Shown here: positions 44,138 through 52,100 of the stretch, one piece after another
How the letters are laid out: every line of letters begins with the position of its first letter
How positions within the stretch are numbered: position 1 is the stretch's first letter
Translations under genes and position numbers: made by a program
Assembly (NCBI GenBank): GCA_964420405.1
Contig: CAYQTL010000023.1
Coordinates: forward strand, 1 to 56,244
Source of the DNA: CAYQTL01 sp964420405
Lineage (GTDB): Bacteria; Acidobacteriota; Thermoanaerobaculia; Thermoanaerobaculales; Sulfomarinibacteraceae
Length of the DNA: 56,244 bases
Direction: 5' to 3'
The notes under the pieces: generated by a model
The model's database searches: none
What the model was told of the DNA's origin: nothing
Seen by the model: the letters and a program-made list of their open reading frames with translations, nothing else

Positions 44138-44505
44138 GGCTCTTCTCCCCTTCCGGCGTCGAGGGTACGGGCCGGAGCCGGCCGGCGCAAGGGCGGCGGG
44201 TCGTGGGTCCCCGCCGGCGTCCAGGGCCCGCACCGCACGAGCCGGCACGCGGCCAACCAGCCGCCCCGCACCCAGCCATGGTCGCCGATCACCGCCCGCG
44301 CGTAGCTCGAGCACGTCGGCCGCAGCCTGCACCGGCCGCCGAGAATGTCCGCCGCGCCGGACAGGTGCTCGCGGTACAGGTCGACCGCCAGCAGCGCCGC
44401 CCTCGCGCCGAGCTGGTCCTCGGGCGGCCGCGAGGCGTCGGCCACGGCCCAGGCGGCGAGCGCCGCGGCGACGAGCAGCGCAGCCACCCGGCGTCGGCGC
44501 GTCAG
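44098..44505 (-). CDS. yidD: Membrane protein insertion efficiency factor YidD
   Basis: YidD is a small membrane-associated protein that assists YidC. The diagnostic block is intact: LLAVDLYREHLSGAADILGG, CRLRPTCSSYARAVIGDHG, and WLAACRLVRCGPWTPAGTHD. An N-terminal Arg-rich stretch and hydrophobic helix (LTRRRRVAALLVAAALAAWA) are added. The start is probably CTG 44505, overlapping the upstream stop as CTGA. GTG 44487 is the alternative but loses the positive n-region. The gene is normally between rnpA and yidC; here it is about 43 kb away, in an operon with PTS-EIIA and antiporter genes. Confidence 0.9.
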   Translation of the reverse strand: MTRRRRVAALLVAAALAAWAVADASRPPEDQLGARAALLAVDLYREHLSGAADILGGRCRLRPTCSSYARAVIGDHGWVRGGWLAACRLVRCGPWTPAGTHDPPPLRRPAPARTLDAGRGEEPCDSRSNSDPSSS

Positions 44506-44987
44506 AACCGGTCCGTCAGCTCGCTCACGCCCGGCAGCAGGAACCGCTCGCCCTTGAGGCCCTTGACGATGCACAGCACGTGGATCACCAGGATCCCGAT
44601 CGCGATCAGCGGGAACAGCAGGCTGATCAGGCAGCCGAGACCCGCCGTGATCGCACCCAGGATCATGGCGACGATCTGCAGCGCCACGAAGAGCACCACC
44701 CACGCGACCGTCAGCACCAGACCGTGCTTGGCGTGCCACTGGACCTCCCGGTCCTCCTTCTCCACCAGCAGCGGGATCAGCGCCAGCAGGCCGAGGTAGG
44801 ACAGCACGATCATCACCGAGCGGTTGTCGGACACCTGCCCGCCGGAGGGTCCGCCCGCGCCCGGCGGCGGCGGGGTCGACGGCGGCGGGGTGGATGGCGG
44901 CGGCGGCGGCACCGCAGGCGGCGGGGTGGAGGGTTGGTCGCCGGCCGGCGGCGGCGGCGGGGTCGTGGGATCGTCGGAGTCGACCAT
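44502..44987 (-). CDS. DUF4870 (Tic20-like) membrane protein with proline-rich N-terminus
   Basis: The 161 residues begin with about 50 residues dominated by proline runs and Ser/Thr/Gly. A DUF4870 domain with three to four helices follows: MIVLSYLGLLALIPLLVEKE, VQWHAKHGLVLTVAWVVLFV and a Gly-rich hydrophobic stretch. DUF4870 proteins are small membrane proteins of unknown function, distantly related to Tic20. The gene heads the minus-strand operon. It has a TACAAT -10 box at 45038-45033 and an AGGAGG ribosome binding site. The polyproline runs would be expected to need EF-P for translation. Confidence 0.85.
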   Translation of the reverse strand: MVDSDDPTTPPPPPAGDQPSTPPPAVPPPPPSTPPPSTPPPPGAGGPSGGQVSDNRSVMIVLSYLGLLALIPLLVEKEDREVQWHAKHGLVLTVAWVVLFVALQIVAMILGAITAGLGCLISLLFPLIAIGILVIHVLCIVKGLKGERFLLPGVSELTDRF

Positions 44988-45032
44988 GCTCGTCCTCCTG
45001 TGCGACGGGGTCGCGGTTCGGGGTCCGGGGGT

Positions 45033-45038
45033 ATTGTA
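45033..45038 (-). promoter_or_regulatory. -10 box of the DUF4870-yidD-EIIA-antiporter operon
   Basis: TACAAT on the minus strand, 46 bp before the ATG at 44987, with AGGAGG close to the start codon. Confidence 0.5.
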
Positions 45039-45330
45039 GCGGGACTCCGTGATTCCTACCGCCTCCGGCCACGACGCCAACCGTGTCCGCGTCCGTACCC
45101 GCGCCCGATGCAGCGAGAGCAGCGCCAGCGCCAGCGCCAGGGGCAGCGGCCGCGCCAGCGTCAGATGGCGGTCGCGGAGGAGGGCGGAGATCGGATGCCC
45201 GTGACGAGACCGCGCACCGCGAGGGCGACGCTGATCGCCGACGCTGGCGTCTGTCCCTGCCGCCGCGTCGAAGGGCACGGACGCGGACCCGGGTTCCCGG
45301 GGCACGGGCGGTCGACCGGCATCGCGGACG

Positions 45331-45357
45331 AAAAAAGCCCCGCCTCTCGGCGGGGCT
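45331..45357 (-). terminator. Rho-independent terminator of tRNA-Glu
   Basis: On the minus strand a perfect 9-bp GC-rich stem (AGCCCCGCC/GGCGGGGCT) with a TCTC-complement tetraloop (GAGA) is followed by a run of six Ts. It lies just downstream of the tRNA 3' end and is the clearest intrinsic terminator in the window. Confidence 0.93.
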
Positions 45358-45369
45358 CGAGCTCGTGGT

Positions 45370-45445
45370 TGGCAGCGCGTACGGGATTCGAACCCGTGTT
45401 ACCGGCGTGAGAGGCCGGCGTCCTAGACCCCTAGACGAACGCGCC
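45370..45445 (-). tRNA. tRNA-Glu(CUC)
   Basis: A 76-nt cloverleaf with encoded CCA. The acceptor stem GGCGCGT/ACGCGCT includes a G1-U72 wobble. The D-arm GTCTAGGGGTCTAGGAC matches tRNA-Glu. The anticodon loop CTCTCAC gives CUC (45411-45409), and the T-arm is ACGGG-TTCGAAT-CCCGT. The discriminator is G73. It has its own promoter and terminator. Confidence 0.96.
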
Positions 45446-45457
45446 CCAGGGAGGGAG

Positions 45458-45486
45458 ACGCTACCACAGGACGGCCCACGACGCAA
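45458..45486 (-). promoter_or_regulatory. Promoter of tRNA-Glu
   Basis: On the minus strand TTGCGT (45486-45481) is followed by a 17-bp spacer and TAGCGT (45463-45458), 12 bp before the mature tRNA 5' end. The -10 is identical to that of rpmH. Confidence 0.6.
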
Positions 45487-45566
45487 GAGGGGAAGCGACG
45501 TCCCCGCCCGCCTGTTGCGAGTGGGCGGACGCGGTCCGGCTTGGCGGGCCCCGGCCGGCCGGTTGC

Positions 45567-45572
45567 TATACT
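45567..45572 (+). promoter_or_regulatory. -10 box of the gap operon
   Basis: TATACT (5 of 6) 30 bp before the gap ATG. It is followed by an AGGAGG ribosome binding site (45592-45597), 5 nt from the start. The -35 is unclear. Confidence 0.55.
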
Positions 45573-45602
45573 GCCGGCCCCACAGACGATCAGGAGGAGA
45601 CC

Positions 45603-46610
45603 ATGACGACTCGCGTGGCGATCAACGGTTTCGGTCGGATCGGGCGCCTGGTGGCGCGGCACCTGAAGGCGCGCGACGGCTTCGACATCGTCGCCGTCAA
45701 CGACCTCACCAGCTCGGACATGCTCGGCTACCTGTTCAAGCGCGACTCGGTCCACGGCACCTACCCGGGCACCGTCGAGGTGGACGGCCAGGACCTGGTG
45801 ATCGACGGCGACCGGCTGCGGGTGCTCGCCGAGCGCGACCCGGCCGCGCTGCCGTGGTCGGACCTCGGCGTCGACTACGTGATCGAGTCCACCGGCCTGT
45901 TCCGCAGCCGAGAGAAGGCGGGCGCCCACCTGGAGGCCGGCGCGAGGAAGGTGATCATCTCCGCGCCCGGCAAGCAGGTCGACGCGACCTTCGTGATGGG
46001 CGTCAACCACGAGGAGTACGACCCTGCGTCCCACCACGTGGTCTCCAACGCGTCCTGCACCACCAACTGCCTCGCACCCATGACCAAGGTCGTCCACGAG
46101 ACGGTCGGCATCGAGCACGGCTGGCTGACGACCACCCACGCCTACACCAACGACCAGCGGATCCTGGACGTCCAGCACCCGTCCGACATGCGGCGGGCGC
46201 GGGCGGCGGCGGTCAACATCATCCCGACCTCGACCGGCGCCGCCAAGGCGATCGGCCTCGTCTACCCGGCCCTGAAGGGCAGGCTCGACGGCGCCGCCAT
46301 GCGCGTGCCGGTTCCCGACGGGTCGGTGTGCGACGTGACGTTCGTGGCGTCGCGGCCGACCTCGGTCGACGAGCTCCGGAAGGCGTTTCTCGACGCCGCC
46401 GCCGGGCCGATGAAGGGGATCCTCAAGGCCGCCGAGGAGCCCCTCGTGTCCAGCGACGTCATCGGCGAGACCCACTCGGTGGTGGTCGACCTGGAGCTGG
46501 TCTCCCAGGTGGCGCCGACGTTCTGCCGCGTGGTCGGCTGGTACGACAACGAGAACGCCTACGCTCTGCGGTGCGTCGACCTCGTGGAGTACATGGAGTC
46601 CCGGGGGTGA
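45603..46610 (+). CDS. gap: Glyceraldehyde-3-phosphate dehydrogenase
   Basis: This enzyme catalyses NAD-dependent oxidative phosphorylation of glyceraldehyde 3-phosphate in glycolysis, and the reverse in gluconeogenesis. The 335 residues begin VAINGFGRIGRLVARHL. The catalytic cysteine is C152 in SNASCTTNCLAP, and His lies in TTTHAYTNDQ. The phosphate-binding loop is NIIPTSTGAAKAIG, and WYDNENAYALR closes the domain. It is the first gene of gap-pgk-tpiA-secG, with a strong AGGAGG site. Confidence 0.98.
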   Translation: MTTRVAINGFGRIGRLVARHLKARDGFDIVAVNDLTSSDMLGYLFKRDSVHGTYPGTVEVDGQDLVIDGDRLRVLAERDPAALPWSDLGVDYVIESTGLFRSREKAGAHLEAGARKVIISAPGKQVDATFVMGVNHEEYDPASHHVVSNASCTTNCLAPMTKVVHETVGIEHGWLTTTHAYTNDQRILDVQHPSDMRRARAAAVNIIPTSTGAAKAIGLVYPALKGRLDGAAMRVPVPDGSVCDVTFVASRPTSVDELRKAFLDAAAGPMKGILKAAEEPLVSSDVIGETHSVVVDLELVSQVAPTFCRVVGWYDNENAYALRCVDLVEYMESRG

Positions 46611-46614
46611 GACG

Positions 46615-47796
46615 ATGAGCGTCCCGACTCTCGACGACCTGCGCGACCTCGACGGGGCGCGGGTGCTGGTCCGTCTCGACCTGAACGTCCCGATCGCCGA
46701 CGGCGAGGTCGCCGACGACAGCCGTATCCGGGCGGCGCTGCCGACGGTTCGGTGGCTCGCGGAGCGCTGCGACGTGGTCGCGATGTGCTCGCACCTCGGC
46801 AAGGCCGCGGGCGAGCCCGATCCGAGGTACTCGCTGCGGCCGGTGGCGGCTGCGCTCGAGGCCGCCCTCGGGCGGGAGGTGCGATTCGTCGACGACTGCC
46901 TCGCCGACGGACGCGCCGACGCCCCGGCGGGCGCGCTGCTGCTGCTCGAGAACCTGCGCTTCCACACGGGCGAGAAGGCCAACGACGACGCCTTCGCCGA
47001 GCGTCTCGCCGCCGGCTTCAGCCACTACGTCAACGACGCCTTCGGCACCGCCCACCGGGCCCACGCGTCGGTGGTGGCCGCGGCGCGCCGGTTCGGGGTC
47101 GGGCGCCGGGCGGCCGGGTTCCTGATGGGCTCGGAGGTCGAGGCTCTCGGCCGGCTGGTCGAGGACCCCGAGCAGCCGTTCGTCGCGGTCGTCGGGGGGG
47201 CCAAGATCTCGACCAAGATCGCGCCCCTCGAGGCGCTGCTCGAGCGGGTCCAGACCCTGCTGGTCGGCGGCGGCATGGCCAACACCTTCTTCAAGGCGAT
47301 GGGTCTCGGCGTCGGCCGCTCGCTGGTGGAGGACGAGATGCTCGCCACCGCCCAGGAGGTCCGCAACCGGGCCGAGCACCGCGGCGTCGACCTGCTGCTG
47401 CCCGACGACGTGGTGGTGGCCGACGATCTCGAGCGCCCGAAACGGGTGGAGGTCGTGGACGCCGGCGACGTGCCGGACGACCTCATGATCGTCGATCTCG
47501 GCCCGCGCTCCCGCGAGGCGTTCGAGCGGGCGCTCGGACGCGCCCGCACGGTGTTCTGGAACGGTCCGATGGGGGTGTTCGAGGTCGAGCGCTTCGCCGA
47601 GGGCACCCTGTCCGTGGCTCGCGCCATGGCCGGGTCGGACGCGTTCACCGTGGTCGGTGGCGGCGAGTCGGTGATGGCGGTGCGCCGCTCGGGCCTCGCG
47701 GAGAGGATCGACCACGTGTCCACCGGCGGTGGCGCGTCCCTCGAGCTCGTCACCGGCGACCCGCTGCCCGCCATCGAGGCCCTGGAGGCGTCATGA
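46615..47796 (+). CDS. pgk: Phosphoglycerate kinase
   Basis: PGK transfers a phosphate from 1,3-bisphosphoglycerate to ADP. The 393 residues have VLVRLDLNVPIADGEVAD, SHLGKAAGEPDPRYSLRPVA, LLENLRFHTGEKAND, the nucleotide-binding VVGGAKISTKIAPLEALL, and the C-terminal VVGGGESVMAV with STGGGASLELV. It lies 4 bp after gap and overlaps tpiA by four bases. Confidence 0.98.
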   Translation: MSVPTLDDLRDLDGARVLVRLDLNVPIADGEVADDSRIRAALPTVRWLAERCDVVAMCSHLGKAAGEPDPRYSLRPVAAALEAALGREVRFVDDCLADGRADAPAGALLLLENLRFHTGEKANDDAFAERLAAGFSHYVNDAFGTAHRAHASVVAAARRFGVGRRAAGFLMGSEVEALGRLVEDPEQPFVAVVGGAKISTKIAPLEALLERVQTLLVGGGMANTFFKAMGLGVGRSLVEDEMLATAQEVRNRAEHRGVDLLLPDDVVVADDLERPKRVEVVDAGDVPDDLMIVDLGPRSREAFERALGRARTVFWNGPMGVFEVERFAEGTLSVARAMAGSDAFTVVGGGESVMAVRRSGLAERIDHVSTGGGASLELVTGDPLPAIEALEAS

Positions 47797-48557
47797 GCAG
47801 CCGGACGCCGCTGATCGCCGGCAACTGGAAGATGCACCACGGAGTCGCCGACGCGTCGGCGGTGCTCGAGGCGCTCGCCGCGCAGGATCTGCCCGCGGGC
47901 GTGGACGTGGTGGTGTGCCCGCCGTTCGTGTCCCTGCCGGCCGCGGCGATGGTGCTGTCGGGGACCGCCATCGGCCTCGGCGCCCAGAACGTGCACTGGG
48001 AGAGCTCCGGCGCCTTCACCGGCGAGATCTCGCCGCCGATGCTGGTGGAGGTCGGGGTCGGCTGGGCGGTCGTCGGCCACAGCGAGCGGCGGCAGATGTT
48101 CGGCGAGACCGACGACACCGCGATCCGGCGGGCCACCGCCGCCCAGTCGGCCGGTCTCGTGGCGATCCTGTGCATCGGCGAGTCGCTCGACGAGCGTGAG
48201 GCGGGTCGCACCCTCGAGGTGCTGCGCCGGCAGACCCGGCGCCTCGGCGACCTCGACCCCGACCGGCTGGTGCTCGCCTACGAGCCGGTGTGGGCGATCG
48301 GCACCGGCCGCACCGCCACCCCCGCCCAGGCCCAGGAGGCCCACGCCTTCCTGCGCGACCGGCTGACGGAGACGTTCGGCGCCGCCGCGTCGTCGCGGAT
48401 CCGGATCCTGTACGGCGGCAGCCTCAAGCCGGACAACGCAGCCGAGCTGGTCGGCCAGCACGACGTGGACGGCGGTCTGGTGGGTGGCGCGAGCCTTGAC
48501 GTGGACGCGTTTTCCGCTATCATCCGCGCTGCGGTGCCGCGCGCCGCGGGAGAGTGA
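47793..48557 (+). CDS. tpiA: Triosephosphate isomerase
   Basis: TpiA interconverts dihydroxyacetone phosphate and glyceraldehyde 3-phosphate. The 254 residues contain IAGNWKMHHG with the catalytic Lys, VVGHSERRQMFGETD with the catalytic His, LAYEPVWAIGTGRTATPAQA with the catalytic Glu and the flexible loop, and the phosphate-binding ILYGGSLKPDNA and GGLVGGASLD. The ATG overlaps the pgk stop (ATGA). secG starts immediately downstream. Confidence 0.98.
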   Translation: MSSRTPLIAGNWKMHHGVADASAVLEALAAQDLPAGVDVVVCPPFVSLPAAAMVLSGTAIGLGAQNVHWESSGAFTGEISPPMLVEVGVGWAVVGHSERRQMFGETDDTAIRRATAAQSAGLVAILCIGESLDEREAGRTLEVLRRQTRRLGDLDPDRLVLAYEPVWAIGTGRTATPAQAQEAHAFLRDRLTETFGAAASSRIRILYGGSLKPDNAAELVGQHDVDGGLVGGASLDVDAFSAIIRAAVPRAAGE

Positions 48558-48558
48558 A

Positions 48559-48996
48559 GTGACAGTCCTGCTCGTGATCCTGTACGTCCTCGTGTGCCTG
48601 TTCCTCGTGCTGGTGGTGCTGCTCCAGCAGGGCAAGGGCGCCGACCTCGCCGGTGCCTTCGGCGGCGGCGGCAGCCAGACCTCGTTCGGGCCCCGCTCGC
48701 GGACCAACGTCATGCATCGCTTCACGACGGTGTCGTTCGTGCTGTTCGTGATCCTGTCCATGACCCTGGCGGTCCTGTCGGGCAAGGAGGGCCGCTCGGT
48801 GATGGAGGGCGTCGACACCCCGGCCGCGGCCGAGCAGGAGGCGCCGGCCGGCGCCGGTCTCGAGCCCCTGGCCGAGGAGCCGGGAGACGCCACCGTCCCG
48901 GTCGACGGTGAGGAGGACGCGGCCGTGGACCCGCCCGAGGGTGGGGAGCTGGACGAGGCCGAGGGCTCCCCGGCGGGCGGCGGCGAGGAGCGCTGA
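48559..48996 (+). CDS. secG: Preprotein translocase subunit SecG, long acidic tail
   Basis: SecG is an auxiliary subunit of the SecYEG channel. The 145 residues include two membrane helices (VILYVLVCLFLVLVVLLQQG and VSFVLFVILSMTLAVL) and the cytoplasmic loop GAFGGGGSQTSFGPRSRTNV typical of SecG. The C-terminal 65 residues are an unusually long acidic tail rich in Glu, Asp, Pro and Gly. The start is GTG 48559, 1 bp after tpiA. tRNA-Leu follows, as in many bacteria. Confidence 0.93.
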   Translation: MTVLLVILYVLVCLFLVLVVLLQQGKGADLAGAFGGGGSQTSFGPRSRTNVMHRFTTVSFVLFVILSMTLAVLSGKEGRSVMEGVDTPAAAEQEAPAGAGLEPLAEEPGDATVPVDGEEDAAVDPPEGGELDEAEGSPAGGGEER

Positions 48997-49000
48997 GCGC

Positions 49001-49029
49001 TTGCCGGGCGGGGCGACGGCCGCTATGAT
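49001..49029 (+). promoter_or_regulatory. Promoter of tRNA-Leu
   Basis: TTGCCG (49001-49006), a 17-bp spacer and TATGAT (49024-49029), 13 bp before the mature tRNA. The tRNA can thus be expressed independently of the gap-pgk-tpiA-secG operon. Confidence 0.65.
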
Positions 49030-49042
49030 GTCCTGGGTACGT

Positions 49043-49127
49043 GCCGAAGTGGCGGAATTGGTAGACGCGCACGGTTGAGGGCCGTGTGGGGCGACCCGTG
49101 CCGGTTCGAGTCCGGCCTTCGGCACCA
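49043..49127 (+). tRNA. tRNA-Leu(GAG)
   Basis: An 85-nt class II tRNA with encoded CCA. The acceptor stem is GCCGAAG/CTTCGGC and the discriminator is A73. The D-arm begins GCGGAATTGGTAGACGC, typical of tRNA-Leu. The anticodon loop TTGAGGG gives GAG (49077-49079). There is a long variable arm, and the T-arm contains GGTTCGAGTCC. It directly follows secG. Confidence 0.97.
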
Positions 49128-49145
49128 CGTCACCGCCACCCTCTG

Positions 49146-49175
49146 CGGCGCCGGCCGAGCCGGCGCCGTTTCCGT
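49146..49175 (+). terminator. Terminator after tRNA-Leu
   Basis: A perfect 10-bp stem CGGCGCCGGC/GCCGGCGCCG with a CGA loop is followed by TTTCCGTT. It lies 19 bp past the tRNA CCA end and immediately before the next gene's -10 box. Confidence 0.8.
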
Positions 49176-49181
49176 TATGCT
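49176..49181 (+). promoter_or_regulatory. -10 box of the propeller-protein gene (leaderless)
   Basis: TATGCT, then exactly 6 nt, then the ATG at 49188. This geometry matches dprA and the metallo-hydrolase gene. No Shine-Dalgarno sequence is present. Confidence 0.55.
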
Positions 49182-49187
49182 CGGGGC

Positions 49188-52100
49188 ATGACGTTCCTCC
49201 GCTGGTTCGCGGCCGCCATCGTGGCGGCGTCGGCCGCCATGCCGTCGGCGTCGCCCCCCTCCGAGCCCGACGAGACCCCCGGCGAGGGCTGGGCGATCGC
49301 CGAGCGGGCGCGGCTGTGGCGCCAGCGCCACGGCGACCCGGACGCCGCGACCCGCCTCGGCCGTGCCGGGCTCGCCGAGCGTCTGGACCGGACGAAGTCC
49401 GCCGGCGCCGACGAGCCCGGGTGGGTGAGTCTCGGGCCGGTGGACGGCGCGGGACGCTGCACCGCGATCGCGCCCCATCCCGACCGCCCGGGCGACCTGC
49501 TCGTGGGGGCCGCCGGGGGCGGCGTGTGGCGCACCACCGACGACGGCGCGTCGTGGCACCCGCTGACCGACCACCTGCCCGACCTGTCGGTGGGTGCCAT
49601 CGCGCGGGCGCCTTCGGACCCGGAGGTCGTCTACCTCGGCACCGGCGAGGGCGGCCTCGCGTTCGACTTCATCCCCGGCATCGGCCTGCTGCGCTCCGAC
49701 GACGGCGGTCTCACCTGGCTGTTGCCGGACGAGGTGGTGGCATCCCAGTTCTTCAGCCTGACGGTGGACCCGCGGGACGCCGACAGGCTCCTCGCCGGCA
49801 CCGACGAGGGGCTGCTGGCGAGCGACGACGGTGGCCATACCTGGGAGGTCCGAATCGCCGACCCGTCGCTGCTGGGCGTCACCGAGCTGGTCCGCTCGGC
49901 CGCCGACCCCGACCGCCTGTGGGCGGCGCTGTGGTGCGTCACCGAGTGCCCGGCAGGGCTCGCGAGGGTGCTGCGCACCGACGACGGCGGGCTGAGCTGG
50001 CATCCGGCGGCGGCCGGGCTGCCGCCGCCGGAGTTCAACGACGCGGCGTTCAACCGCTCGTCGCTGGCGGTCGCGCCGAGTGATCCCGACGTGCTGTACG
50101 CCGGTCTCGAGGTCCGCTCCGCCGACGACGGGCGATCCTTCGTGTACCGCTCCTCGGACGGCGGCGACAGCTGGACCGCCACCGACTACCGGGGCGACTA
50201 CCTGTTCTTCCAGAGCTGGTACGACAACGCGATCACCGTCGCGCCCGACGACCCCGGGCGGGTGGTGGCGGCCGGCGTGTGGTACGTGGACTCGTCGGAC
50301 GGCGGCGCGACCTGGTCGACGCTGAACCCCTACGACGGCGCCTACGGTACCGGCTCGGAGACCGTCCCGCACGTCGACGGCCACGATCTGCAGTGGCAGG
50401 GGGACGTGCTGTGGCTCGCCACCGACGGCGGCATGTGGCGCTCCGCCGACGGCGGCCGGAGCTGGCGTTCCCGCAACCAGGGCCTGGTGACGCGCCAGTT
50501 CTACAGCCTGGCGCTGGACCCGAGCCGCCCCCACCGGCTGCTCGGAGGCACCCAGGACAACGGCACCAACCTGCGACGGGCCGGCGGCGCCCGGTGGGAC
50601 ATGGTCGTCCCCTTCGACGGCTTCGACAGCGCCATCAACCCCCTGATCACCGACTTCATGTACGCCACCCTGTACCGGACCCGGGTGTACCGCACGCTGG
50701 TCGGACCGGACGTCGAGTGGCAGGAGGTGCCGCCGCCCATCGGCGGCGAGGCCGCGCCCTTCGCGACCCCCCTGACGATGCGGTCCGAGGCGCCGTGGCA
50801 GCTGTACACCGGCGCCACGCGGGTGTGGCACACCGTCGACGGCGGCGACAGCTGGCAGGCCCTGCCCACCCGCGTGCTCGACGGCGGCTGGTCGCCCCAG
50901 GTGGTGACCTCGATCGCCACCACGCCTGCCGATCCCGACCGCCTGCTGGCGGGCAAGGGCGGGGAGGTCTACGCGAGCGCCGACGGCGGCGACACCTGGC
51001 TGCTCCACGGGGCCGCCGCCCGCGTCAACCACGTCGAGCTGTCGCCCCACGACCCCGACCTCGGCTTCGCCGCCGTCGCCCGCAACGGCTCGCCCGACGG
51101 CCAGCTGCTGCGGACCACCGACGGCGGCGCCAGCTGGACCCCGAGCGGCAGCGGGCTGCCCCCGTTCGCGACCCAGGTGGTCCGCGTCCACCCGACGGAC
51201 CCGGCGGTGGTCTACGCCGGCACCGACGTCGGGCTGTACCGGTCGACCGACGGCGGGGTCCACTGGGCCCGCTACGGCGACGGCCTGCCGGCCGCCTCGG
51301 TGCACGACATCCGGCTCGACGAGACCGGCCGCCGCCTGGTGGTGGCGACCCACGGCCGCGGGGCCTGGGAGCTGGCGACAGAGCCGCCGGGCAACCGTCC
51401 TCCGGAGGTGCGGCTGGTCGAGCCCGCGACCCCGGTGGAGGTGCCGATCGGCGTCCCCCTCCGCCTGCGGGCGGAGGCCACCGACCCGGACGGCGACCCG
51501 CTGGAGGTCGGCTGGCTGTTCACCGATCGCTGGCGGCCCGCCGACGGCGGGGCCGGGCCCGCGCCCGTCGAAAGCGAGGTGAGCCACGTCTACCGGCGGG
51601 CGGGTCGCTCCAAGGTGGCGGTCCACGCACGGGACGGCGCCGGCGGGGTCGACTCCGCGGTCCTCGACGTGTTCGCATACGAGCCTGGCGACAGCTGCGA
51701 GACGCCCCGGGTGGTGCCCGGGGCGGGACCGTTTCCGTGGCTGCTTGAGACCGAGAACCTCTCCTCGGCACCCGGCGACGGCGACCCTCTCGTGCCGTGC
51801 ACCAGCCGACCGGACGACCCCGACGCCGGGCGCTGGGGCTCGATCTGGTTCGAGATGACGCCGGAGATCACCGGACGGTGGGCGATCGCCACCTGCGGCT
51901 CCCGCGCCGACACGGTGCTCTCGGCCTGGACCGGTCCCCGCTGTGGACCGTACGCGCCGGTGGATGGCGGCTGCAACGACGACGACGGCTACGTCCACTG
52001 CTCCGGCAGCCGCACCGACTCCTACCTCGAGCTGGAGCTGACGGCGGGGGAGACGGTGCGCTGGATGGTCGGGTCGTGGGACGAGGAGGCCGTCGGCGAC

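Larger units (their letters stand above)
44988..45369. other. Gene-free stretch between the DUF4870 gene and tRNA-Glu
   Basis: 382 bp without a supportable gene. It holds the promoter of the DUF4870-yidD-EIIA operon (TACAAT, 45038-45033 minus), a short (AGCGCC)x3 tandem repeat at 45121-45140, and the tRNA-Glu terminator at 45331-45357. Frames across it on both strands look like noise. Confidence 0.6.

Noticed and set aside
45083..45260. A small gene in the gap upstream of the DUF4870 operon
   Set aside because: Both strands give Arg-rich or low-complexity translations, no ribosome binding site fits, and the region contains a short tandem repeat and the operon promoter.
45303..45410. Peptide ending ARTGFEPVLPA on the plus strand
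   Set aside because: This is the antisense translation of the tRNA-Glu T-arm and nearby sequence, a well-known spurious database peptide, not a gene.
49023..49128. Peptides KAGLEPARVAP and PDSNRHGSP on the minus strand
   Set aside because: They are antisense translations of tRNA-Leu, again a classic false protein.
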